A stretch of DNA of 64,000 bases from Piezodorus guildinii (taxonomy: Eukaryota; Arthropoda; Insecta; Hemiptera; Pentatomidae): positions 105,960,711 through 106,024,710 of the forward strand of contig CM041295.1 in NCBI GenBank assembly GCA_023052935.1. Direction: 5' to 3'. A program made the translations under genes and the position numbers. Positions 10,660 to 22,418 of this stretch are shown piece by piece (position 1 is the first letter of the stretch; every line of letters begins with the position of its first letter). The notes under the pieces are model-generated. The model worked only from the letters and a program-made list of their open reading frames with translations. It was not told the origin of the DNA and ran no database searches.

Positions 10660-10745
10660 TTTAAAATAAGTCTTGATAATGGGGACAGAATCCCGAAACG
10701 TAGATAAACAACGTAATAGATAGTAAAGAACAATAAATGTGTAAG
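10660..10745 (+). repeat. Single-arm foldback remnant FB5 with GAAACGTA core
   Basis: Reads TTGATAATGGGGACAGAATC then CCGAAACGTAGATAAACAAC. A hairpin GGGGA/TCCC is followed by GAAACGTA, the same architecture as the cores in FB1-FB4. The opposite arm was not found. Confidence 0.5.
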
Positions 10746-10924
10746 AAAAGGAAGTTAATAAGTTCTTTTTTGAGTGTGATAAATTAATTTAATACTTTTT
10801 GAAATGCCGCCAATAGATAGGATATTTACTAGATGTATTTATTCTTTTACAGTTGTAAACTTAAATTAAATATATTTCAAGTTTTCTACGGGTATCTTGA
10901 TTAAGTCAATATATAAACAATAGT

Positions 10925-11180
10925 ATTTAGGCTATGTTTCGAGAATACATTCATATTCATGCCAATCCTAAAAAATTGGCATGATTTTTTGCAAATTTTT
11001 AATTTCTACATTTTAGAATTTATGCCAATATTTATTTATTTTTTAAATGTATAACAATTTTTAACACTGTGTTATTTTATGTATCATAAATGGATATTAC
11101 AATTTCTAAAAAAACAGAGTATTAAAAATTTGCATGAATATGAGAAAATTAAATCCTCAAAACGTAGTCTCAACACATCA
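10925..11180. mobile_element. Foldback element FB6, related to FB4
   Basis: Left TTTCGAGAATACATTCATAT (complement of ATATGAATGTATTCTCGAAA) and right GCATGAATATGAGAAAATTA...CTCAAAACGTAG are inverted. Both resemble the arms of FB4 at 47011-47157 (ATGAATATGAGAAC...TTCTCGAAACGTTGCAT). The centre is AT-rich and non-coding. Confidence 0.5.
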
Positions 11181-11254
11181 GTTTATTTATTGGCTGAACC
11201 TAATGACCGGTAACACTCAAGAACTAACAAAAATATATTATATAGGTACTAACA

Positions 11255-11345
11255 TTCTGCTATAGCCCAGTTGGGTAGGCCGCCTGACCACATCACTGAG
11301 GGATTTAATCACTAACGGTACACAGGGTTGGTATTACTGGGCGTC
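11255..11345 (+). repeat. tRNA-like patch, possible third SINE
   Basis: TAGCCCAGTTGG at 11263-11274 fits the Pol III A box, and GGGTTGGTATTAC lies about 55 bases downstream where a B box would be expected, but it matches the GGTTCNANNCC consensus poorly. The patch is less AT-rich than its surroundings. No cloverleaf could be drawn, so it is not called a tRNA gene. Confidence 0.25.
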
Positions 11346-12497
11346 CAAAGAGCGATAAATCTCAAAATAATATCTGATTACATTAGATAATTTGTATTTT
11401 GTTGCAGCCAGCTAGCACATCTGTGGACTTCTACATCCCAGGAGAAAATAAATAAAATTTATTTAATCAGCCTTTATTTTGAGTTTTATTGCACAAAATA
11501 TAATTCAAAATTATTAAATAAAAATTGAGCAGTGATTATGCCTTGTTCCGAAAATCAGTATAAAAGACAAAAATAATGTAAAAAAAAATAACACTTTTTA
11601 TTTGAAACATTTTGTTTTAATTTTTTTTTTTTAAGCTCCTAGAAGGTTTATAGTATAAAAATACTAAAATACAATTAGATCGATCAAATGCGAACGATTA
11701 CAGTTATATTGATCTAAAGATTTGAAACCATATTTATTAACATTAATTTAAGCAGATTCCTAAAATATGGACCAAGTTTTATTATTTATCATATATTTAG
11801 ATAATTGTAATTCTTTAAGAAAAAAAAATTCATAGTATAAGTACCGAAAATATACTATTCCATATGTAATATATATTTTGTTAAGTTAAATTGTTAGATT
11901 TTTTGTCTTTATACAATCATTTCTAAAAAAATCTTGTACCAAATGCCTGACAAAGATAATTTTTATGCAGACACCTCTATAGAGACGGTTCATAGGTCAT
12001 TTATTACAAACTCGATGTCCCAACATAGAATAAGTGATTAAATTTAAAAAGTGTAAGAAATGAGTTCATAAAACAAATAATTTCAAAGATCCAGAGACAC
12101 ACTGAGAGTATTTTTGTCCACTCTCACTATTAAAGGACATTCCATACTGATAAATAAAAGAAGAATTTTTCATTTATCTCAATTCGATCAAAAGTTCTAG
12201 AATTTTGACCACTAAATCGCTAATTTTTCTCACTTTGCACCAGATTTCGAAGTAGAAAATTATTACTTTATATAGTAGTTACCCGTAGTACAAGTACTCG
12301 GCATTGTATTTGGAGGAGAATTTCCCTTTCTTTATTTTTCGTATGAATTCTATCTAATCTAGTATACTAATCCGCCATTTCTTTTGTATATAATTGTATA
12401 TATTCAATTTAAGTAAAATAAAAACAAAACTACATTCTTTCGTATACTTCGGAGCAGTGCTTCATTATGGTTTTTCATGTGAAAACATCAAGGATTT
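11346..12497. other. AT-rich stretch with weak repeat similarity, no gene seen
   Basis: 12110-12260 (TTTTGACCACTAAATCGC, CACTTTGCACC) resembles 12750-12810 in the palindrome arm (TTTTGTCCACCTAAATCGG, CACTGTGCGCC), so both derive from one repeat. Otherwise nothing recognisable. Confidence 0.4.
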
Positions 12498-12943
12498 GTT
12501 TCATCAATCCTCCTAGGCTTTAGATATTACAAAGAATTTTAGCGATTTTTTGCGTTTTGGGTGATAAATCAGACACAACACTCCGAATCAAAAGTTTTAC
12601 AATCTATAATTTCAAGCATTTCCTAAATGATATAAAATACATCTATTAGCAGGTTTTAGCAAACCCGAGTCATAATTAGATATTTGTATTATTTTTCCCG
12701 TATTCTGGGACTTCAAACGAAAAATGTAGGGAAGTTTTACATTAAAGGTTGAACATGGACAAGTTTCAGAATTTTGTCCACCTAAATCGGTCATATTTCC
12801 CACTGTGCGCCGCTCAAAATCTATTTATGACATCCCAACACATATAAAGTACAAAAATAAATTTTCGCAGATAATGCAGCATTATATATTTCATGTTTCA
12901 GACCGGACGCAATCAGTATTACATTAACTATTAAGATAAACCC

Positions 12944-13400
12944 AAAAGAAGTTAATTTATTTTTGTATTTTACAACGTTTCAGCCTCTAGGGCCATCCCC
13001 AAGTATGTATCATGGATATTTCTCCACATTTAATCTTTGAGCAGAGTCGTGCATAGAAGCCCTATAGGATGACTGATGAGATGTTGATAAGTGAAATTTG
13101 ACGATACTGCTGATGAAGCGGGGAAAGATTATATGTGGAGAAATAAAATAGAATAGAAAGATTCTTTTATCAAATGTACAATGGACATAATATAATAGAA
13201 AGTCGTTCAAGCATTAGCTTCTTTAAACTTACAAATTTAAAATTGTTTCAGTTTAAATAAATAAAGAAATTTACATTAACCACGGGGGGGGGGGATTCCC
13301 CAAATTTTAGACAAAATATGTGGAGAAATATGCATGATAGATACTTGAGGATGCCCCTAGAGACCGAAACGTTGTAAAATACAAAAATAAATTAACTTCT
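12944..13400. mobile_element. Foldback element FB2, left-arm copy
   Basis: AGAAGTTAATTTATTTTTGT begins at about 12950, and its inverted partner ACAAAAATAAATTAACTTCT ends at about 13402. Both arms contain the CTAGxGGC...GAAACGTTGTAAAATAC core (12965-12990 complement; 13345-13385). A G8-10 run sits at about 13285. No protein is encoded. Confidence 0.8.
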
Positions 13401-14236
13401 TTCGGGAATGGCAAAAAAATATATCTAAAAAAAATATTAAACCAAAATAAAAATTAGGGCTATGATGAGAAAATTAAAATAAACCCTGACAAAACTATAA
13501 TACTTACAAAGAAAATACATTTTATTTCCCTGACTTATATCTGATGAACAAAGGTTTATCTTAAAATATTAATAAATGGTTTTAATGACGATTGATCGAT
13601 TGTTTTCACATTCATATATTAAATTAAAGATTCATTTATAAAATGTGTTTTTCTTAACAATGTAAAATAAGATATGCTTGCGGTAGTGACTAATAGACTA
13701 TATATATATACTCGAATGAGCGTCATCGTGGTGAGTTGGTGGTCATTGAATACATAATAGGGGTCAAACTGTTTCTTGTTCATATCTGTATCGATAGTAC
13801 TTATAATGGGTTCAGCTTCTAACTTCCGTAAGAATAAATATATATGAAGACATGAATTTAGTCTTTAAAAATCTGCAACACACGTCTTTCACTTAGCTTC
13901 CTTGTTAAAATTAATTTTAGATTTAAAAAAAAAAGTTAATGTTGAAAGAATAATTACATTTGCTTCGATAGATACGTTTATTTTAGATTAAATAATTTAA
14001 CTATAGAAATTATCCTCAACAACATCTCTAAGGTTTATGGTCTTTTTCCTATTACCATCTACAACATAGTACGTTATTTTTTTTTTCTAAAATCTTTAGC
14101 TTTCAAAGCGTATATTATACATTTATATTGCTATTCATATTTCATCATGACCGATTTTCAACAAGCAAAAATGATTTATTATTTGTTATCAATTTTAATT
14201 TTATTTTAAATTTACAACTGCTTTAAATTTTATAAT

Positions 14237-14383
14237 AGGGGTACTCACTACGTTTGCTATAGCATGCTATTTGTGCTATTGTGCTAAACCCATCAATTTT
14301 ATACAGGAAATAACTGTAGAAACTCGACGGGTTTAGCAAAATAAAACAAATAGCATGGTATAGCAAACGTAGTGAGTACCCCT
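14237..14383. mobile_element. Small MITE at the palindrome centre
   Basis: Terminal inverted repeats AGGGGTACTCACTACGTTTG (14237-14256) and CAAACGTAGTGAGTACCCCT (14364-14383), roughly 50 bases of arm each, flanked by TATAAT/ATTATA. The inner arms diverge (CTATTTGTGCTATTGTGCTA against the complement of TAGCAAAATAAAACAAATAG), unlike the near-identical outer palindrome. A third copy of the right terminal repeat lies at 16121-16149. Confidence 0.75.
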
Positions 14384-15218
14384 ATTATAAAATTTAAAGC
14401 AGTTGTAAATTTAAAATAAAATTAAAATTGATAACAAATAATAAATCATTTTTGCTTGTTGAAAATCGGTCATGATGAAATATGAATAGCAATATAAATG
14501 TATAATATACGCTTTGAAAGCTAAAGATTTTAGAAAAAAAAAATAACGTACTATGTTGTAGATGGTAATAGGAAAAAGACCATAAACCTTAGAGATGTTG
14601 TTGAGGATAATTTCTATAGTTAAATTATTTAATCTAAAATAAACGTATCTATCGAAGCAAATGTAATTATTCTTTCAACATTAACTTTTTTTTTTAAATC
14701 TAAAATTAATTTTAACAAGGAAGCTAAGTGAAAGACGTGTGTTGCAGATTTTTAAAGACTAAATTCATGTCTTCATATATATTTATTCTTACGGAAGTTA
14801 GAAGCTGAACCCATTATAAGTACTATCGATACAGATATGAACAAGAAACAGTTTGACCCCTATTATGTATTCAATGACCACCAACTCACCACGATGACGC
14901 TCATTCGAGTATATATATATAGTCTATTAGTCACTACCGCAAGCATATCTTATTTTACATTGTTAAGAAAAACACATTTTATAAATGAATCTTTAATTTA
15001 ATATATGAATGTGAAAACAATCGATCAATCGTCATTAAAACCATTTATTAATATTTTAAGATAAACCTTTGTTCATCAGATATAAGTCAGGGAAATAAAA
15101 TGTATTTTCTTTGTAAGTATTATAGTTTTGTCAGGGTTTATTTTAATTTTCTCATCATAGCCCTAATTTTTATTTTGGTTTAATATTTTTTTTAGATATA
15201 TTTTTTTGCCATTCCCGA

Positions 15219-15676
15219 AAGAAGTTAATTTATTTTTGTATTTTACAACGTTTCGGTCTCTAGGGGCATCCTCAAGTATCTATCATGCATATTTCTCCAC
15301 ATATTTTGTCTAAAATTTGGGGAATCCCCCCCCCCGTGGTTAATGTAAATTTCTTTATTTATTTAAACTGAAACAATTTTAAATTTGTAAGTTTAAAGAA
15401 GCTAATGCTTGAACGACTTTCTATTATATTATGTCCATTGTACATTTGATAAAAGAATCTTTCTATTCTATTTTATTTCTCCACATATAATCTTTCCCCG
15501 CTTCATCAGCAGTATCGTCAAATTTCACTTATCAACATCTCATCAGTCATCCTATAGGGCTTCTATGCACGACTCTGCTCAAAGATTAAATGTGGAGAAA
15601 TATCCATGATACATACTTGGGGATGGCCCTAGAGGCTGAAACGTTGTAAAATACAAAAATAAATTAACTTCTTTTG
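15219..15676. mobile_element. Foldback element FB2, right-arm mirror copy
   Basis: Mirror of 12944-13400 created by the palindrome: ACAACGTTTCGGTCTCTAGG near 15245 and CTAGAGGCTGAAACGTTGTA near 15630. Confidence 0.8.
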
Positions 15677-16120
15677 GGTTTATCTTAATATTTAATGTAA
15701 TACTGATTGCGTCCGGTCTGAAACATGAAATATATAATGCTGCATTATCTGCGAAAATTTATTTTTGTACTTTATATGTGTTGGGATGTCATAAATAGAT
15801 TTTGAGCGGCGCACAGTGGGAAATATGACCGATTTAGGTGGACAAAATTCTGAAACTTGTCCATGTTCAACCTTTAATGTAAAACTTCCCTACATTTTTC
15901 GTTTGAAGTCCAGAATACGGGAAAAATAATACAAATATCTAATTATGACTCGGGTTTGCTAAAACCTGCTAATAGATGTATTTTATATCATTTAGGAAAT
16001 GCTTGAAATTATAGATTGTAAAACTTTTGATTCGGAGTGTTGTGTCTGATTTATCACCCAAAACGCAAAAAATCGCTAAAATTCTTTGTAATATCTAAAG
16101 CCTAGGAGGATTGATGAAAC

Positions 16121-16149
16121 ATGGTATAGCAAACGTAGTGAGTACCCCT
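16121..16149 (+). repeat. Truncated MITE terminal repeat at the palindrome edge
   Basis: ATGGTATAGCAAACGTAGTG continuing AGTACCCCT is identical to the right terminal repeat of the central MITE (14355-14383) and abuts exactly the last base of the right palindrome arm. Confidence 0.85.
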
Positions 16150-16178
16150 TATACAATAAAATACATTAAGTAAATGTG

Positions 16179-16950
16179 TTAATTGGTCAAGTGGGCTTGA
16201 TACAGGCACGTGAAGAATCTACCCAGTGGTAGCACTTCAGTGTTTATTGAATGTAGTAGGTCGCGAGGCCATCGTCTTTTCAGCCGCCTCGGGGGATTAT
16301 CAGGAATAGACGGTAATGAGAGTTTGCGGACGAGTGGGTTGGAGTGGACGGGTAATTTGAAATTAAAGGAGGTATATCTAGTTTGGGCTAGATCTACGAC
16401 TAATGCGATATTTAGGTCTTTATGAATTATTTTATTGGTGACAAAGTAAGGGGCATTTAGGATCTTTTGGATTGCAAAATTGAATGCGGGAAGAATTAGA
16501 TGGTTTGGTGGATCCCCATAACTCAATCCCATTTGTCCAAATTGGCCTAGTGATGGTAATATAAATTAATTTTTTGTGGTTTGTGGAAAGTTTTGATCGT
16601 TTGTCAAGTGTTGTAGTAAACGGTTTCTGCGAGCTGTTTTCTGTCGTTTCAGTCTAATGTAAGGATTCCAAGTAAGACGTTTGTCTAAATGGAGTCCTAG
16701 GTACCGGATCTGTTTAACTGAGGTAAGTGGAATATTGCTAAAAGATATAGTGGGGCAGGCGAACATAGGTTTTCGACGAAGGGTAAAGGTAATTTGATGG
16801 GATTTAGTAGGGTTAATTTTAATTCTCCACTTTTGACACCATTCTTCAATGGAATAAAATGTGAGATTTGAGGGTTTTGGAAGCAGCAGATGGGTCATTA
16901 TTTACGGATAACACACATGTGTCATCTGCGTAAGTTGTGAGGACAGTACT
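16179..16950 (-). mobile_element. LINE family A (jockey-like) fragment with YADD motif
   Basis: On the minus strand the segment opens with TTYADDTCV (YADD codons at 16932-16921), the reverse-transcriptase catalytic box. It continues in 16898-16566 with WCQKWRIKINPTKSHQITF and QIRYLGLHLDKRLTWNP, then after a frameshift in 16532-16179 with NAPYFVTNKIIHKDLNI and DNPPRRLKRRWPRDLL. These are the thumb and C-terminal parts of a jockey-clade protein. The 5' portion is missing and the frames are broken. Confidence 0.9.
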
Positions 16951-18427
16951 AATCAAAAATATAAAATGCACTTTAAAGGAAGACATTTTAAAACTGGTGA
17001 TAAAACCCTGCTAGCTAGACTACTTCAAAGAGGTAGGTCGATCTAATTTTACCTCAATATAGGGATTTTAATCAAAATTGTTAAATACGATTCAGAGGAA
17101 ATCGTAAAAATGTGTAAAATGTAAGGTATAAAGAGGCTTTTTTAGTTCGTTTGAATATTATTGTATCAACTTAGACTTGTTCATCAGGGTATTTCTGAAA
17201 CGTGTAGTTCCATTGAAAACTCGATTTCGAATAACGTCATTACAGCAATTCATTCATAATTTGTACATAAGTAAGTGAAAATAAAAACTGAACGAATAAT
17301 TTTCTAAAAATATCAATTTTAACCCGTTCTCTTTAAAAAATGCACGTTAAGGCAAAAGAAGAAAAATAAAAAACATCTGAGAGCCGGAACTTTACGAAAA
17401 AGTGGTTTTTGTTTTGTTTTCTTAAAGGTCACGTTTTGTTGCACTGCATTGAAGCGATCATTCATAAAATGTCCAAGGTTATTCTCAATTAATCACCATA
17501 AAAATTACGATTGCACCATCGTTGAGTATAATTACCTATAAGGAGTATAATATGGCTAGGCTCAATCCATTTTCAGGGTTCTTTCAGATGGACCAATCAT
17601 ATTGTTTTTTTATCTCTCTTTATTTATCCCAGTTGTATAAAAATACAACAATCATAGGCAAACTTCTAGATATATGTATGTATATATAGTGTACACTAAT
17701 AGAAATTTCACGTGTCACAGCAGTTTTTTTTACCAAACTCGACGAACAAAAAGAACATGCAATTTACATTTTCTTTTCGATTTTCTCTAAAACGACTCCA
17801 ACGATTTTGATTGAACTAACTATATCCATATACATATATCCAGATTTTGTAATATGTTTAATTTATGTTATTTTTATACCGTTAAAACAGCTGTGTATAC
17901 AAAAAAAAAAAAAAAAAATCTTTCGTTTTGATCTAATCCTGTGCTCCTTACAATAAATTTATTTTAGAAAAACTATATTCCTTGAAGGAAATCATACTCA
18001 ACGATGGTGCAGTTCGTAATTTTAATTACATCTTAAGTAATTGAATATTACCTTGAATATTTTTTTAATGCTCGCTTCTATTCATATATCTTAAAGGGAA
18101 TTTCATCTTCTTCATAATGATACAAATAAGATTTGATAACCCAGAATAGATCTGATTGATCGCTTCATATTTAACAAAATACTTTAGCTATCAAAGGAAA
18201 AAAATATATGGTTCACGCAATACATATTTTTTTATCTCCCTTTTTTAAATCAATTTTGAATTTAGATTAAATTTATTTCAGATCTAAGTTTTAGCGGTTT
18301 TCGTCACTCTCTAGCTTCATAAATGGGATAACTTTTTCCTCAAAAATCTTTAGCTTGAAAGGTACTTGAAAAAAAGTTTATGACAATTGGCTTTAAAATT
18401 GACAATCAATCTACCGCAATTAGTATG
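16951..18427. repeat. Diverged copies of the high-copy 0.9-kb repeat
   Basis: Blocks such as TTTTCTCTAAAACGACTCCA (about 17800) then ACGATTTTGATTGAAC, and TCTTTAGCTTGAAAGGTA (about 18345), match the consensus of the repeat that dominates 25.6-36 kb. No gene or RNA was recognised. Confidence 0.5.
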
Positions 18428-18817
18428 AATTGAGACGTTGATTTCCAAAAGGTACTATATCCATTCTAGAAAATTTTACAGGAGACGCGAAAATCACTAT
18501 TTATTTATTATTAAATTAGCTAATTTGATACTTTTCGCATTAAAATCCAGAATTGTTTTTTTAGTATATTAATAACATCATATTAACGTTATGAAATGAG
18601 ATGTTTTGGTATAATTTAGAACAAAATTAAATATGTAATTAGTTCCTTTAGAAAATAATTATATTTCTAAATTGCGTTTATAAAGGACTTAGGTGTACAT
18701 TAGATAAAATCAAATAGAAGATTTTGATAAAACTAAATGATGAGAATTCAAATATGTAAAAAAATCAATTTTGTAAAAAATGTCCTTTAGTACCTTTTGG
18801 AAATCAACGTCTCAATT
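18428..18817. mobile_element. MITE-G, complete copy (390 bp)
   Basis: Begins AATTGAGACGTTGATTTCCA and ends with its exact reverse complement TGGAAATCAACGTCTCAATT; the terminal repeat extends about 30 bases to ...AAAGGTACTA. The interior is AT-rich with no coding. Related copies: 23545-23935 (complete), 23363-23544 and 23936-24195 (partial), 24895-25265, 45622-45760 (half) and 6340-6770 (degraded). Confidence 0.88.
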
Positions 18818-21300
18818 GATTTTACACCAACCTAGCGATTTAAATGGTTAGAACTGCATTCAAGAAAATTTTAAAATAGTGTAACATGCAAAACTTGGTT
18901 ATTTGGGCTCATAAACGTGTATTTCCTTTGAAAATCATAATTCGAAACTTTTACGATCGTAATACCTGACTAAGTAAGTGAAAGTAGAAAAATTCTCTCC
19001 TTTCTATTTTTAAATAAATATCAAGATTACAAGATTTTTTTTTTTATAGATTCAATTATTACGTATCATCCGGCATTATAACCATTAATATTTAATATCG
19101 AATAATCTTTTAACAGCTAAATCTTATAATATAATACCTGCTAAAAATGAGCGCCTGACGTGAACTTTTATTTCTGTTCTCTTGAAGAGCGAAATAAGGC
19201 TTTTTTTTGTAGAGAAAATAAGATCTTTTTTCAAGATGGTATAAGCCACATACATGAAGATGTTCATATTGCGAAATTTATTTAAATTCTGTTATAAACA
19301 ACGATAATAATATTTAATATTGAAGTAAAAACACTGTTTCGGTTATGGCACGCACAAATCACAACGGGTGAAATAGACTGAGCAAAATAAACAGTATTTA
19401 CCATAGGTTTAACTTGATAGGAATTAGTTTTAATATTCTACCTTAAGGATTTGGTGAATGAAAACCATTAGATGTAAATATGAAAAAACTGAATTTTATA
19501 TGTAAATAAATAAAACCAAACATGATCATATCTCTCTATGAACTATTGTACGATTCCGGAGATAATTTGATATTTTTTAAATGGATAAAACGGACTGGAG
19601 TTATATAAAAAAATTAATCAATTCTATTAAATGACAAAACATGTTCTGGCAATCAAATAAAATTGAACAAAAATAAACAACCTCCCGATTTTAGTTTGTT
19701 ATGAAGACAAACACCTACATTATATATTTCCAAAGTAAAATAAATTTGGGAAATGCTTGAAAAAAATTAATTATAATTGAACACATTTCAAGCTCATAAA
19801 AAAAGCAGAGCACAAACAATTAACGCCTTCACCTAAGTAATTTTCTATAAAGGGAAAATTTCTTCTACCTTAGTTTGAACCGATTTAATATTAATAATTT
19901 TTAAAATAATTAATTCAATGTTAAAATATTCATTCAATATTCACGTTAAAAAGCAGATTTCTTCATACACACTATTTTTCGTTGATCGATTATTAACAAC
20001 CACATTTTTCAACATTAATATTCAACGAATATTCGAATTTAAAAAAATTCTTTTGAATATAAAAATAGTTAGGCATTTACATAATTAGTCCATTAGTTCA
20101 CCACGTCATCAAATCAATATTAACTGAGCAGGCAAGTTATATGATTTATTTATAATCAAGTAAAACTAAATTAAATAATCAATTAATCAGTAATGAATTC
20201 GTATTTCTAATAGCGATGTTAATATAAAATATTCAAAATCATATGACGTCGTTTAGATCAAACTTGTATTTAATAATATCTTCAAATAATAATTCAGAAG
20301 TCAGTTGCAAGCCTACTTGAATTTTACAAACAAGGGTGCAGGCAGAACGGACATTAATCTGAAAATGAAGTAGGAGCTTGGAAGTATAAACAGTCTCTAA
20401 CTAGGCCTTTTATCCTATCTTATTTTATTTTTGGTTTATTTTTTTCAACATTGAATTTTTGTAACCGACCAAAAAAAAATCCCCTTCCCCTCACTATTTG
20501 AAGGCTTGCGTTCTAAACTGCTGGACCGATTTTTTTTTAAACGTGGCACAAAAATACCAGCTTTAATACTATTTTTTTTAATTTTAAATAATCAATCATC
20601 TCTTGTTGTTAGTAGTAATAAAAAAATAACAATACAGCCAGTCATAGGGACTGCCGATAGAAGTGATTTTTTTTTTTTTTTTAATTCTCAATTTGCGCTG
20701 GAATTTGTTAGAAAGAAGAGTAAGTTTGTTAAAGTAGATTATGTTGAGAATGCATTTTTTTTTTCATTATTGTTTCATTTAATTGTAAAACATCAACACC
20801 CTGTAGAGACATATCATCTTGAAGTATCCCATCGTAATTTGAATGTGATTGTAGACAGTATGGGTTGGTGGTATACATAGCACATTTTTTTTTATGGACC
20901 TACCATTGTATCATAGAAATTCAGACATTGAGGTATAAGCTTAAGTTCTTTCATAGAGATTCTCTCCCAAGTAAAAAAAAAAAGCATATGTTTTAATTAG
21001 TAATGAAATATACATTGTATTTAACTGAAATCTATATTATTAAAATGAATTGAATTTTCAAATGTCATATTTCTATACTTATATGATCAAGATATTCTTT
21101 TCGATTTAAATATTGACAGTAAGATCATCATGACATTGCTTCATGCAAAGTAATGTTTTAATAATATTTACAAATATCGATATTTTAGAGTCAAGAGAAT
21201 TAAGATATTCATTATATTAACTTTATATACAGTAAGACGTAAGTCTTTACTCATTCTTTTGCAACTGACGTAAACGAATCGATATCGATATCCTATCTCC
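18818..21300. other. AT-rich sequence with repeat remnants, no gene seen
   Basis: Contains scattered high-copy-repeat blocks near 18900-19030. The 20506-20880 open frame begins at TTG, is Phe/Lys homopolymer-rich and has no recognisable domain, so it is not called a gene. A C/T-rich patch lies at 20480-20495. Confidence 0.45.
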
Positions 21301-21320
21301 AATAGACAGGTATATACAGA

Positions 21321-21366
21321 GCGCATGCGCCAGTCTCGAGCATGTAGGTGAAGTTACCATGGTTAC
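21321..21366. promoter_or_regulatory. NRF1-like palindrome and X-box-like site
   Basis: GCGCATGCGC at 21321-21330 matches the NRF1 core. GTTACCATGGTTAC at 21353-21366 is one base from the palindromic RFX X-box (GTTRCCATGGYAAC). They sit 22 bases apart in a rare CG-containing patch (21315-21410) in very AT-rich DNA. No adjoining exon could be established, so a promoter or enhancer role is inference. Confidence 0.35.
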
Positions 21367-21568
21367 GAAGTCAAAGCTTTCACACCTGCCAAAACTCGCA
21401 TAGCGCGCCTAAATGACAGAAAAAATATATTTCTATGTTATTTTTTTTTTACATATTAATAGAAATGTATAATATATGTCCGGCAAGCTACAAATTTCAG
21501 AAATAATGTTATCTAACAAACAAATACGGAGAAAATAATTCAGAGTAAAGAAAAGCGCATAAAAATAA

Positions 21569-21837
21569 GTTTGTTTATTCATTTAACGTCACTCTTAAGG
21601 TACTGTGGCTAATCGGTATAAGATAGTAAAGTGGGAGCCCTGATTTTTGCCTATTCAGGTTTACTTAGGATAGGGGTCTTTCAGGAGTACCTGACATCGC
21701 ACAGGCTCAGGACTACCATTTTACGTCTCCTCCCCTGAGAAGGTTTGTTAGCCCCTTTAAAAGTCGTAGGGCCATCTGCATGGTATGAACCCGCGATTTA
21801 GATCTATTATACTAGCCACTAAACTACAGGTGACCCC
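21569..21837 (-). mobile_element. tRNA-derived SINE, family B, copy 1
   Basis: On the minus strand it starts GGGGTCACCTGTAGTTTAGT. The A box TAGTTTAGTGG (21826-21816) and B box GGGTTCATACC (21792-21782) are spaced as in a tRNA, with a head resembling arthropod tRNA-Glu/Asp. The body (CAGGTACTCCTGAAAGACCC-type sequence) is shared nearly base for base with 43762-44040. It lacks the acceptor-stem complement of a functional tRNA. Confidence 0.8.
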
Positions 21838-22012
21838 ATATAAACGTAAGTGATTTTGGTATTTAATAATGTCTATTGTTTAGTGTAAAATGAATGTTCC
21901 CTTCGAAAGTCAATATAATTGTTTGTTTTTAACCCTAATTTCATTCAAAACTTTTAAAATTGACTTCAAGAAAGGACAGTAACAGTTGTGTGTTGCTTAA
22001 TTTTGGTTATTA

Positions 22013-22418
22013 TTTACATTAAGGCTGCCAGTTACTTTTTATCACCAAATGATTACTTTAAAAGTAATTATCATTCTTTTTGTTAAAAAAATAAAAATTA
22101 AACCATATGACATCTACAAACTTTAAGAATTTAACTTTTTAACTTTATTAAGAAGATTATTTCCAGTGTGTATAATGGATAAAGAGGTGAATTTTATTAA
22201 TTTAATTTTGTTTTGTAATAAAGAAGCATGAAATATTTAAATAAATGGCTGCTTTTTTCAGTTTAAATTCATATTTAGTTCTTTTTTGTCTTTGTATTAA
22301 ATTAAAATAAATATTTTATTAAACTGTATTTTTGTTTGCCTAATCATATGTCAATTAAAGCGATTACTTTTACTGTAATGATTTGGTGATAAAGAGTAAC
22401 TCGTAGCCTTAATGTAAA
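22013..22418. mobile_element. MITE-T, copy 1 (about 405 bp)
   Basis: Terminal inverted repeats of about 55 bases: TTTACATTAAGGCTGCCAGT at 22013 and the inverted ...GTAGCCTTAATGTAAA at 22418, both including TTTTATCACCAAATGATTAC or its complement. The interior is AT-rich and non-coding. Confidence 0.85.

Larger units (their letters stand above)
12498..16120. repeat. Giant palindrome, about 1.8-kb arms
   Basis: GTTTCATCAATCCTCCTAGG (12498-12517) returns as its reverse complement at 16101-16120, and everything between mirrors around about 14309. Arms are nearly identical but not perfect: a one-base indel (ATTCTGGGAC near 12705 against the complement of GTCCAGAAT near 15907) and a C/A difference (ACTATT near 12928 against ATATTT near 15695). 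Each arm carries its own foldback element (FB2). The identical 66-residue frames at 13010-13210 (minus) and 15409-15609 (plus) are mirror images, not genes. Confidence 0.95.

Noticed and set aside
13010..15609. Two identical 66-residue open frames (13010-13210 minus, 15409-15609 plus)
   Set aside because: They are mirror images created by the palindrome; no domain, splice or codon evidence.
20506..20880. 124-codon open frame
   Set aside because: Begins at TTG, is rich in Phe/Lys homopolymers from T and A runs and has no recognisable domain.
21569..21837. Possible genuine tRNA-Glu/Asp gene
   Set aside because: A and B boxes are good but no acceptor-stem pairing is present, and the sequence continues into a dispersed body seen elsewhere: SINE, not tRNA gene.
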